Origin: Methylococcaceae bacterium UBA7658
Lineage (GTDB): Bacteria > Pseudomonadota > Gammaproteobacteria > Methylococcales > Methylomonadaceae
Length of the DNA: 47,658 nt
Assembly: GCA_002483425.1 (NCBI GenBank)
Contig: DLHW01000054.1
Location: 67,896-115,553 of the forward strand
Direction: 5' to 3'
The stretch's first letter is position 1, and each line of letters starts with the position of its first letter. The position numbers and the translations under genes were made by a program. The notes beneath the pieces are model-generated. The model was not told the DNA's origin and made no database searches. It worked only from the letters and a program-made list of their open reading frames with translations. This document shows positions 34,720-42,144 of this stretch, piece by piece.

Positions 34720-35775
34720 CTATGATGATGGGGACGCTGTTTTAGGATTCAAGGCCGCGCCTAATAATTTTGCAGTGATATCGACAAAAGGGATAATTTT
34801 TTCATAAGCCATCCGGGTTGGGCCGATAACGCCTAAAACACCCACAACTTCGTTATTGACGGAATAGGCCGAAGTCACCAAACTGCATTGCTCGAAGGCC
34901 TGATAACCCGATTCTTCACCGATAAAAATTTGAACGCCTTCGGCCTTCATACATTGGTCAAGCAGGTGCAGCACCGATTGTTTTTGACTGAAAGCTTCAA
35001 ATAGTTTTCTTAAGTAATCGCGGTTCGCCAGTTCGGAAAAACTCATTAGATTAGTTTCTCCAGCAAGCACGTAATCGTCTTTCCGGTTGCCGCTTTCTAA
35101 CGCTTTTTGAGCGATAGTGATAGCGTCCAACATCCCTTGATTCATCCGTTGCTGGTCTTCTTTTAATTCGGCAAATACGGCTTCACGCACTTCCGGCAAG
35201 CTTTTACCGCTATAAATTGAATTGAGATAGTTAGCGGCTTGTTGTAATTCTGCTGCGGAAAATTTTTTGCCGGGTTGAATAATTTTGTTATGGACTTCCT
35301 GCTCGTTGGTTACAAAGATGACCAGTATCCGGGTATTGGATAAGGGTAAAAATTCAATATGGCGGAGACAAACGACTTCCCGTTTTGGTAGAGTCACAAT
35401 ACCGGCCATTTGAGTAAGCTCGGCTAGCAAACGCGATGCCGCATTGATCACTTCCTCGGTATCTTCTTTATCGGCTAAGCCTTGATGCAAGCGGGTTAAA
35501 TCTTGAATTTCGGGTTGTTTGAAGGTCAGCAGAGAATTTACGAACATCCGGTAACCGCTGACTGTAGGTATTCTACCGGCTGAAGTGTGGGGAGAGTGTA
35601 CCAGCCCTAATTCTTCCAAGTCAGCCATTACATTCCTGATAGTGGCGGGACTCAGTTTTAGTTCAGTGCCCTTGGATAATACCCGCGAGCCGACGGGTTG
35701 ACCGTCATTGATATAGCGTTCCACCAGCAATTTCAACAATTGCAGGGATCGTTCGTTTAAGATCTGGTTACTCAT
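34720..35775 (-). CDS. hrcA: HrcA, heat-inducible CIRCE-binding repressor
   Basis: Repressor of the heat-shock operon. From the ATG at 35775 it is 351 residues: MSNQILNERSLQLLKLLVER, winged helix with GQPVGSRVLSK and LSPATIRNVMADLEELGLVH, then SPHTSAGRIPTVSGYRMFV, all hallmark HrcA sequences, and a GAF-like C-terminal domain with IGEES and GVLGVIGPTRMAYEKIIPFV. An upstream open extension to 35853 runs over the CIRCE and promoter and is not real. It is the first gene of the hrcA-grpE-dnaK-dnaJ-dapB cluster and should repress itself and the cluster; HrcA activity commonly depends on GroEL, which is not encoded here. Confidence 0.97.
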   Translation of the reverse strand: MSNQILNERSLQLLKLLVERYINDGQPVGSRVLSKGTELKLSPATIRNVMADLEELGLVHSPHTSAGRIPTVSGYRMFVNSLLTFKQPEIQDLTRLHQGLADKEDTEEVINAASRLLAELTQMAGIVTLPKREVVCLRHIEFLPLSNTRILVIFVTNEQEVHNKIIQPGKKFSAAELQQAANYLNSIYSGKSLPEVREAVFAELKEDQQRMNQGMLDAITIAQKALESGNRKDDYVLAGETNLMSFSELANRDYLRKLFEAFSQKQSVLHLLDQCMKAEGVQIFIGEESGYQAFEQCSLVTSAYSVNNEVVGVLGVIGPTRMAYEKIIPFVDITAKLLGAALNPKTASPSS

Positions 35776-35793
35776 ATTGACGGTCACTCCCTT

Positions 35794-35820
35794 TTGGCAC
35801 TCTTCACACAAGAGTGCTAA
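35794..35820 (-). promoter_or_regulatory. CIRCE operator (HrcA binding site)
   Basis: TTGGCACTC at 35794-35802, a 9-base spacer, and GAGTGCTAA at 35812-35820 match the CIRCE consensus TTAGCACTC-N9-GAGTGCTAA with one mismatch. It lies between the -10 element and the hrcA ATG, so bound HrcA would block transcription start. Confidence 0.95.
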
Positions 35821-35824
35821 AACC

Positions 35825-35853
35825 AAATTAGCAGGTGCTCTTGTGATTGTCAA
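35825..35853 (-). promoter_or_regulatory. Sigma-70-type promoter of the hrcA operon
   Basis: On the minus strand TTGACA (complement of 35848-35853), 17 bases, then TAATTT (complement of 35825-35830), immediately upstream of CIRCE. This is a near-consensus housekeeping promoter, so heat control is by repression and not by sigma-32 at this site. Confidence 0.8.
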
Positions 35854-35950
35854 TAAACTGGTTTAATCTCGTTTAAACAATATCTTAAGGTAAGCATTAA
35901 TAATGTATTAAGTTTCCGGTTTCTTAGGCTAAAAACTCAGCGGAGGCAGT

Positions 35951-36214
35951 ATGGGATTAGACAAAATAGGCTTGATATTAAAGAAGTATTTGCCGAAACG
36001 TCCGTTCGATTTGGCGCTCTACGCGCTATTTTTTTTGGCGATTGCCAAATTGTTCGATCTTTATGGCGATATCAACGAGCACGAAGAGAACTGGAGTGAA
36101 TTTAAAGTCGAACATCATTGCCAATTGAAAACCACCGTAGCTGGCGACGTTCAATCGGCTTGGGAATGCGATGACGGAAAAACATATTACCGGTGGCGGC
36201 AATTAGTTAAATGA
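35951..36214 (+). CDS. Small hypothetical membrane protein
   Basis: An 87-residue protein with a good ribosome site (GGAGG, 8 bases before the ATG). A basic start LKKYLPKRPFD precedes one hydrophobic helix (about residues 20-37, LALYALFFLAIAKLFDL). The polar C-terminal part, HHCQLKTTVAGDVQSAWECD (about 55-74), has two cysteines and ends YYRWRQLVK. I do not recognise the family. It is divergent from hrcA; the gap of about 100 bases carries the heat-shock promoter, so it may be co-regulated only by proximity. Confidence 0.7.
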   Translation: MGLDKIGLILKKYLPKRPFDLALYALFFLAIAKLFDLYGDINEHEENWSEFKVEHHCQLKTTVAGDVQSAWECDDGKTYYRWRQLVK

Positions 36215-36321
36215 ACCGGGAACATGATCGATTCAAATAACAACCGCTGTGTTGCGGCTTTTATGTATGAGTAAGAAATCTGAGGATTGTTAACAGAGAA
36301 TGCTTCGTATCGCGCGAATGC

Positions 36322-36457
36322 TTATTGATCCGGCACTTTTATGATTAAACCGTTAATGCTGAGCCTGCCAAAGCATAGAAGCCTTTCGATAGGATTCAAT
36401 GCCCGTGGGTGTGTCAGGGCCAACGGAAGTTACCACTTTATAATGCCGGATCAATAA
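36322..36457. repeat. MITE-like element with 14-bp terminal inverted repeats
   Basis: TTATTGATCCGGCA at 36322-36335 is the exact reverse complement of 36444-36457, spaced so that the whole unit is 136 bases. No coding frame lies between. The perfect termini and size fit a miniature inverted-repeat element or insertion scar. No target duplication is obvious, and there is no second copy in this window. Confidence 0.5.
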
Positions 36458-36487
36458 TTTAAGTCAACGCTAAAAATAAGCGGAGTT

Positions 36488-36802
36488 TTATTCGCCGATC
36501 TCATACTCATCCTGGTTGTCCAGGATGTTACTTTCAATTTCGGAGGCATCGAGGACGGTTTTCATTACCGGTTGTTTGCCAGTCTTTTCAGCCCATTCCA
36601 ATTGCATCTTTAATTGATCTATTTTCTGTTCCATTATTTTGCGTTGCGTTTCCGGAAGTGTTCCGGAACTAGAGCTTAAAGAGTTTTCAAGCCATTGCAA
36701 CATAGTTTCTTTCGGATTATTGACGGTGTTTTGAGCGGAGGCTGCAGTAACCCAACTCGCTAAAAAAATTCCGGTAAACCAATGTAATCTTTTGTATGTC
36801 AT
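36488..36802 (-). CDS. Hypothetical exported protein
   Basis: A 104-residue protein from the ATG at 36802: MTYKRLHWFTGIFLASWVTA then ASA, a Sec signal peptide with cleavage expected before QNTV. The mature part is a short helical segment, LPETQRKIMEQKIDQLKMQL, with an acidic tail ending DEYEIGE. An ATG at 36835 would hide the signal and is less likely. Not recognised as a family. It is followed downstream by no gene until the MITE-like repeat. Confidence 0.6.
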   Translation of the reverse strand: MTYKRLHWFTGIFLASWVTAASAQNTVNNPKETMLQWLENSLSSSSGTLPETQRKIMEQKIDQLKMQLEWAEKTGKQPVMKTVLDASEIESNILDNQDEYEIGE

Positions 36803-36870
36803 AGCACTCAACCTGATCAGTAAAAATGGTTCCAAGCGTTACGGCAGTCATAGCCGCAACTCACAGATCG

Positions 36871-37320
36871 TTATTGCTTGTTAAGGACGAAATCTTGCAT
36901 TTCCATGTTGATAACGTTAAATGTGGTTGAGGTGTAAAAAAATGCATCGCCATTGACTGAAATTGCTTTGGTTGCCGGATTGTAAGTAGCTGAAAATATT
37001 GAACCGGTCGGTAATCCGGTGGTTACATTACGTCCGCTTAATGAAAGATTGACCGTAGTGCTAATTTGCGTTAACCGGCCGGTTACTGGTATAGCAGCAT
37101 CTGGACCTACTTTTAGGGTGCCGCGAAATACGTTGCCGCACTGGCTGGAAATCACTAAATTGACATGTACAACTTGGCATGCCGGTAAATTAATTCCTAC
37201 GTATTTAACGCTTAAGGCTTGGTAAGTTCCGGTTATGTTAGGCAAGGCCGCCGACGCTAAACTGGAAAACAGTAATATGAAAATAAGCGGTAGAATTTTT
37301 TGATGAATGACTTTTGGCAT
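36871..37320 (-). CDS. Hypothetical secreted beta-rich protein
   Basis: A 149-residue protein with a signal peptide (residues about 1-24, LPLIFILLFSSLASA). The mature region is rich in Thr, Val, Ser and Asn with alternating hydrophobic residues, as in a small beta-barrel or lipocalin-like fold: TGTYQALSVKYVGINL and GDAFFYTSTTFNVINMEMQD. It holds two cysteines (PACQVV and SSQCGNVF) that could pair. Unrecognised. It lies between the small exported protein and the DUF1097 protein, all on the minus strand with short gaps. Confidence 0.6.
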   Translation of the reverse strand: MPKVIHQKILPLIFILLFSSLASAALPNITGTYQALSVKYVGINLPACQVVHVNLVISSQCGNVFRGTLKVGPDAAIPVTGRLTQISTTVNLSLSGRNVTTGLPTGSIFSATYNPATKAISVNGDAFFYTSTTFNVINMEMQDFVLNKQ

Positions 37321-37361
37321 GATTTAATCCACTATGAGTTACGATAAAAAGTAGCGTTAGG

Positions 37362-37877
37362 TTATTTGGTTTGGAGCTTTTCGCTCAACATGACTGAAGC
37401 GACCCCTAAATAAACGCCGACCACGATTGAGATTGAGATCACCAGTAACGGATTACTTAAAGAAATGCCCATCAACACATCTTTATTTAATTTATCAGGG
37501 GTTTGCAATAAATAAGCAAACGTCATGGAATAGCCGACAACACTGCAAGGGATTGTGGCAAGTTGCGGAAGATTGGCAGCAAGACATAAAACCACAACGG
37601 CAACGGCTACGGTAAAACCGGCTTTAACTGGAAATAAACCGTCTGCGGTTAGCTCGGTTAACATCATTGCGGTAATCCAAGCCATTACTACACCGAAAAT
37701 ACTGCACGTAATGTTTTTACAGACAGCTTCTTTATTAGCGCCTAGTAAGAAATGCACGGCCCAAGGAATGGTTGCCGCCCAAATCAGAAACACGCCGCTT
37801 AAAGGGCCGACGGCTAAAAATGCCGCAACGCCAGCCAACAAGCCGATACTGAGTGATAGTGCTGTTAATTTATCCAC
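37362..37877 (-). CDS. DUF1097-like inner-membrane protein
   Basis: A polytopic protein of about 171 residues with five or six hydrophobic segments, including LSIGLLAGVAAFLAVGPL and FLIWAATIPWAVHFLLG. The pattern resembles DUF1097 (YcdZ-like) membrane proteins of unknown function. I take the GTG at 37877-37875 (VDKLTAL) as start because GGAGA lies eight bases upstream; an ATG at 37901 is also in frame. The neighbouring small genes do not suggest a role. Confidence 0.68.
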   Translation of the reverse strand: MDKLTALSLSIGLLAGVAAFLAVGPLSGVFLIWAATIPWAVHFLLGANKEAVCKNITCSIFGVVMAWITAMMLTELTADGLFPVKAGFTVAVAVVVLCLAANLPQLATIPCSVVGYSMTFAYLLQTPDKLNKDVLMGISLSNPLLVISISIVVGVYLGVASVMLSEKLQTK

Positions 37878-37901
37878 GCGAATTCTCCAAACTCGCCTCA
37901 T

Positions 37902-38433
37902 TTTAATGATGGCGCCAGCGTCATACTGAGGCGGTGCTATGAACTGGCATTAAGGTCTAATGACCTGTTCGCTTGAATATAGCAGATATTAGCGGGGAGT
38001 TACAATCGGCTTAAGAAGTGGGCCTTTCGGCGAAATCGAATTTGATTGCCGGAAATAACCTAATGCGATTACGGGTGAAACACTTGCATAGATTACCTAA
38101 GATTGAATTGTTAATGATTGAAGAACGAACGGCGATTGGCTGAGCCTCCGGGTAGAATGGCTCAAGGGTTAACAACACATTCAACAATGGCGGATGCTAA
38201 GAACACAACATTTAAGGAACTTTTGATTAAGTCCTTCGAGATGCTCTCGGCAGCTGCTCCCTGCATTGCCCTGTCTGCTGCATCTATGCCGCCAAGAATG
38301 AACGGCAAGCGATTGATTCAGACCGATTACACCCTTAAAGGCGCTGGAGGCCTTCAGATTAAAAGCTTATCGAACCGCTTGTTTTTCCAGTGGGTAGGAA
38401 CGAAATCAGCTTGTTCAGAGGTTCCTTAATTAA
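37902..38433. other. Gene-poor intergenic stretch
   Basis: About 530 bases. A plus-strand open frame (38118-38429, TTG start, no ribosome site) and protein-like minus-strand stretches such as EQADFVPTHWKNKRFDKLL (about 38419-38360) both occur, but neither has a proper start or a family I recognise. It may be the relic of a lost gene. Confidence 0.4.
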
Positions 38434-38461
38434 AATCCCAGCCGCTTAAACGGCTGGGATT
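38434..38461 (-). terminator. Rho-independent terminator of the PEP-CTERM gene
   Basis: AATCCCAGCCG (38434-38444) and CGGCTGGGATT (38451-38461) form an 11-bp stem with a 6-base loop. On the minus strand it is followed by TTTAATTAA and lies 23 bases after the PEP-CTERM gene stop. Confidence 0.75.
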
Positions 38462-38483
38462 AGCAAACATTTATTGCAACAGA

Positions 38484-39110
38484 CTAAGCTAAGGCAGGTT
38501 TGCGCGTAATTGCTTTACGGCGTAAGCCGAATAAGCTTGCAATACCTGAACCGAAAAGCCAAGCCGCCGCCGGTACCGGAACCGGTTTCAAAGGATCGAG
38601 ATTCGCGGTCGCTAGACTTTGCCAGTTACCGACTCCGTTTAAACTAAAGCGGCCGCTGTTAGCGCCGTTGCAGCAGCCTTCAGCCCAAAATACTTCCAAA
38701 GTATGGTTGCCCGCTCTCAATAAACTTGTAAACGATAGGATTTCGCTGGAAGCATTCCAGTTTTTACCCCACCACAAGTCGGTGGTGTTTTTCGTAACCA
38801 ATTTGTTGTCGAGATAAACCGCGCCGCCGAAACCGGCGTCGACTGCAAAATCGAATGAAAGCGTCGACTTGCTGCTAGTGAAATCGACTATCAAATGTGA
38901 AAACGTATTATTACCACCTAATTTATCGGTGAAGTCATTAATACTTTGGCTGGAAATCGCCGATGTTTGGCTGTTCCAAGACGCCTTGTAGTCGGTGTTG
39001 TTAACACCATTGTTAATGGTGCGCTTTTGGTAATTAATCGTCGCCGCTTGGGTAGTTGAAAAACCCAATACGGCAAACAACAAAATAAAGGATTTGAATC
39101 GGTTTTTCAT
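38484..39110 (-). CDS. PEP-CTERM sorting-domain protein
   Basis: A 208-residue surface protein. The signal peptide is at residues about 1-22 (ILLFAVLGFSTTQA). The body is rich in Asn, Ser and Thr, with a CC motif in VFWAEGCCNGANSGRFSLNG that recurs in related PEP-CTERM proteins. The tail is VPVPAAAWLFGSGIASLFGL then RRKAITRK: a VPxP motif, a hydrophobic helix and basic residues, the variant used by exosortase in methanotrophs and similar bacteria. Exosortase would cut the tail and anchor or release the protein, often with exopolysaccharide. The exosortase gene is not in the window. Ligand or role unknown. Confidence 0.85.
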   Translation of the reverse strand: MKNRFKSFILLFAVLGFSTTQAATINYQKRTINNGVNNTDYKASWNSQTSAISSQSINDFTDKLGGNNTFSHLIVDFTSSKSTLSFDFAVDAGFGGAVYLDNKLVTKNTTDLWWGKNWNASSEILSFTSLLRAGNHTLEVFWAEGCCNGANSGRFSLNGVGNWQSLATANLDPLKPVPVPAAAWLFGSGIASLFGLRRKAITRKPALA

Positions 39111-39335
39111 GGTCGTTATCCTAAGTCAAATGACATAACAGTCTTGGGTAGATACGCGGCATGTTGCGTCGAGGCCGGGTAAAATTTCCAATTGACATCA
39201 GTATAAAGAGTCTACGGGCCAAAACTGTGAGCCAGTCAGCTTTGGGATGAGATAGTTTGCGAACGAGGTCTCAAAAATGAGTTTTTTAGAGAAATTTCCG
39301 GTTAATAAATCGGATAAGGTACGGTTTGCAGACCA

Positions 39336-39370
39336 ATTACCGCACCTTAATATTGTTAAGGTGCGGTAAT
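39336..39370 (-). terminator. 15-bp perfect hairpin after cysN
   Basis: ATTACCGCACCTTAA (39336-39350) and TTAAGGTGCGGTAAT (39356-39370) form a perfect 15-bp stem with a TATTG loop, starting 14 bases past the cysN stop. There is no T run, so it may be a terminator of modest strength or a 3'-end stabiliser. Confidence 0.65.
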
Positions 39371-39384
39371 AGATTGCTGACGTT

Positions 39385-41007
39385 TTAGTAGATTACTTTG
39401 TTGTCCTTCAATGCGGCATAAATATCGTCAATGGATTGCTTGCTGGTGTCGAAAACGATATCGGCCCCGTGAGTATTTTCTATGCAAACACACAACAAAC
39501 CGGCGTGTTTTATGGCGAGAATTAAAGCGTCATCGGAGATCTCCATGACTGTCGCCGCGTGTCCGTTATCGAATAATTTTCTTTCGAGTTGATAGGCCGA
39601 TGATTTCGCGTTTGCGCCGGTTAATCCGATAGCCGTAGCTGTTTGGCTGAAACGGGCAGCGCGATCGGTAGCGCTTACCGGTTGCAAGTCATCGTCGCCG
39701 GTGATGCCGGTTATCATCCCGGCGCCGACCGTGCCGTTGGTCAAACGGTCGATAATGATAAACGAGCCGGTGCCTTTACTCAGTTTGTAAGGATCGAATA
39801 CCACCGGCGCATTAACGGATACAGTGCAAGAACCTATCTCGTTGAGCTTGAGTTCGTTGGCGTCGTGATGTTCTAGCGTGTTGACATCAATGCGATGATG
39901 AATCATCGAGATGGATCCGTACACTTTTCTCGACGCCAGTTTAATGGCGTATTGGCGGCCTGGGGTCATTGCTTTTTCGGTCATCCACACGATGGTGGCG
40001 CGGAATTTGTCGGAAATCGCCGGTTCGATACTTTGTTTGCCGACGAGTAAGTCGCCGCGGCTAATATCGATTTCGTCTTCCAGCGTGAAAGTGACCGCCA
40101 TCGGCGCAAAAGCTTCTTCAAGATCGCCGTCATAAGTGACAATCGATTTGATATTGCTTGATTTGCCCGAGGGCAGGGCGGTTATGGTATCGCCTTTACG
40201 GAAAATGCCCGCTGCCACCGTGCCGCAAAAACCACGAAAATCGAGGTTCGGGCGGTTGACGTACTGAACTGGAAAGCGAGCGTCGGTAAAGTTTCTATCA
40301 CTGGCTATTTTTACCGTATTCAAAGTTTCCATAAGCGGTAGACCAGTATACCAAGGCATGTTCTCGCTCCGGTTGACAACATTATCGCCATCCAATGCGG
40401 ACATGGGTATGAAGCAGATGTCGTGCAAATCCAGTGTGCTGGTAAAGTCCAGGTAATCCTGCTTGATCTTGTTGAACACGCCTTCGCTGTAATCCGCCAG
40501 ATCCATTTTGTTGACGGCAACAATGATGTGTTGAATGCCTAGCAGAGATGCGATGAAACTGTGGCGTTTGGTTTGCGTTTGCACACCGTAACGGGCGTCG
40601 ATTAGGATAATCGCTAAATCGCAAGTTGAGGCTCCGGTCGCCATGTTGCGGGTATATTGCTCGTGGCCTGGGGTGTCCGCAATGATGAACTTGCGGGTCG
40701 AGGTCGAAAAATAACGGTAGGCGACGTCGATGGTAATGCCTTGTTCGCGTTCCGCTTGTAAACCGTCGACCAATAAGGCCAAGTCGATTTTACCCGCGCC
40801 GGTGGTGCCGGATTTAACGCTATCGGCCTGGACGGCTGCTAATTGATCTTCGTAGATCATTTTAGAGTCGTGCAACAAGCGGCCGATCAAGGTACTTTTG
40901 CCGTCGTCAACGTTGCCGCAGGTTAAAAATCGCAATAATTCTTTGCGTTCGTGTTGCGCCAAGTAGGCGTTGATATCGGTGCTGATGAGTTCTGACTGGT
41001 GAGACAT
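39385..41007 (-). CDS. cysN: CysN, sulfate adenylyltransferase GTPase subunit, with C-terminal extension
   Basis: GTP-driven subunit of ATP sulfurylase, which with CysD makes APS from sulfate. The EF-Tu-like GTPase has CGNVDDGKSTLIGRLLHDS (P-loop), DTPGHEQYTRNMATGAS and AVNKMD, followed by the two beta-barrel domains (VQYVNRPNLDFRGFCG and more). E. coli CysN is about 475 residues; this one is 540. The last ~85 residues contain IGLTGANAKSSAYQLERKLF (from about 460) and ADIVFDTSKQSIDDIYAALK. These resemble the start and end of APS kinase (CysC), with a spoiled P-loop (GANAKS instead of GSGKS) and the middle missing. It follows cysD by 41 bases. Confidence 0.94.
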   Translation of the reverse strand: MSHQSELISTDINAYLAQHERKELLRFLTCGNVDDGKSTLIGRLLHDSKMIYEDQLAAVQADSVKSGTTGAGKIDLALLVDGLQAEREQGITIDVAYRYFSTSTRKFIIADTPGHEQYTRNMATGASTCDLAIILIDARYGVQTQTKRHSFIASLLGIQHIIVAVNKMDLADYSEGVFNKIKQDYLDFTSTLDLHDICFIPMSALDGDNVVNRSENMPWYTGLPLMETLNTVKIASDRNFTDARFPVQYVNRPNLDFRGFCGTVAAGIFRKGDTITALPSGKSSNIKSIVTYDGDLEEAFAPMAVTFTLEDEIDISRGDLLVGKQSIEPAISDKFRATIVWMTEKAMTPGRQYAIKLASRKVYGSISMIHHRIDVNTLEHHDANELKLNEIGSCTVSVNAPVVFDPYKLSKGTGSFIIIDRLTNGTVGAGMITGITGDDDLQPVSATDRAARFSQTATAIGLTGANAKSSAYQLERKLFDNGHAATVMEISDDALILAIKHAGLLCVCIENTHGADIVFDTSKQSIDDIYAALKDNKVIY

Positions 41008-41048
41008 GAGTATTCTAAATTCCTGTTTTCAGATGCGGTAGAGTAGGC

Positions 41049-41957
41049 TTAGAAGTAACCTTCGCGTTTCTTTTGTTCCATCGAGCCGGCTTGGTCGTGA
41101 TCTATTAAGCGGCCTTGGCGTTCGGAAGTCGTTGTCAAAAGCATTTCTTGAATAATTTCAGGCAAGGTTGTCGCTGTCGATTCTACGGCGCCGGTCAACG
41201 GGTAACAGCCCAAGGTACGGAAACGCACCATCTTCATTTCAACCTTGTCCTCCGGGCCGATCGGCATACGGTCGTCGTCGACCATGATCAACATGCCGTC
41301 CTTCTCGACAACCGGACGCTCTTTTGCGAAATAAAGCGGTACAATCGGGATATTTTCCAGGTGGATATATTGCCAAATGTCGAGTTCTGTCCAGTTGGAC
41401 AGCGGAAATACCCGGATGCTTTCGCCTTTATCGACCGTGCCGTTATAGATATTCCATAATTCCGGGCGTTGGTTTTTCGGATCCCAACGGTGGTTTTTAT
41501 CGCGGAACGAGTAGACGCGTTCTTTCGCACGCGATTTTTCTTCATCCCGCCGGGCGCCGCCGAAAGCCGCATCAAACTGGTATTTATTCAGCGCTTGCTT
41601 CAGCGCGTCGGTTTTCATGACGTCAGTGTGTTTTTTACTGCCGTGGGTGAAAGGCCCTATCCCTTGGTCAACGCCGTCTTGATTGATGTAAACCAGCAGA
41701 TCCAACCCCAAATGCTTCGCCATTTTGTCGCGAAATTCAATCATTTCCCTGAATTTCCAAGTGGTATCGACATGGAGCATAGGAAACGGCGGAACGCCGG
41801 GGTAAAAGGCTTTCATGGTCAGGTGGAGCATAACCGCGGAGTCTTTGCCGATCGAATACAGCATAACGGGCTTTTCAAATTCAGCCGCAACTTCACGGAT
41901 AATATGGATGCTTTCAGCTTCGAGCTGTTTAAGGTGGGTGAGATTGTAATCGGTCAT
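41049..41957 (-). CDS. cysD: CysD, sulfate adenylyltransferase subunit 2
   Basis: Catalytic ATP-sulfurylase subunit of the PAPS-reductase fold, 302 residues from the ATG at 41957. It begins MTDYNLTHLKQLEAESIHII, then the PP-loop MLYSIGKDSAVMLHL, DTTWKFREMIEFRDKMA, GGARRDEEKSRAKERVYSFR, FPLSNWTELDIWQYI and LRFRTLGCYPLTGAVES-like VRFRTLGCYPLTGAVES. A TTG 27 bases upstream is in frame but unlikely. CysD and CysN form the assimilatory sulfate-activation complex. They lead their own minus-strand operon; no other cys gene is in the window, and no regulator site was recognised in the 190-base gap to the next gene. Confidence 0.96.
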   Translation of the reverse strand: MTDYNLTHLKQLEAESIHIIREVAAEFEKPVMLYSIGKDSAVMLHLTMKAFYPGVPPFPMLHVDTTWKFREMIEFRDKMAKHLGLDLLVYINQDGVDQGIGPFTHGSKKHTDVMKTDALKQALNKYQFDAAFGGARRDEEKSRAKERVYSFRDKNHRWDPKNQRPELWNIYNGTVDKGESIRVFPLSNWTELDIWQYIHLENIPIVPLYFAKERPVVEKDGMLIMVDDDRMPIGPEDKVEMKMVRFRTLGCYPLTGAVESTATTLPEIIQEMLLTTTSERQGRLIDHDQAGSMEQKKREGYF

Positions 41958-42144
41958 TGAGTGTCCGTATTTGTTACTGGGCAATGCAGCGTTTAAAAGA
42001 TGGCATCATTAAAGTTAATTAGACCATTTTAGTAGGAAAGGGCCGTTATTACCAGAATTCCGTGATTTTGAATCATTACAGTGTGACGGAAATCGCCTTA
42101 ATCGACATGAATTTCGACGTATAGAAGGTCGCTACAGTAAAAAG

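Noticed and set aside
38118..38429. 103-codon plus-strand frame
   Set aside because: TTG start, no ribosome site and no recognisable domain; mentioned only as part of the intergenic region.
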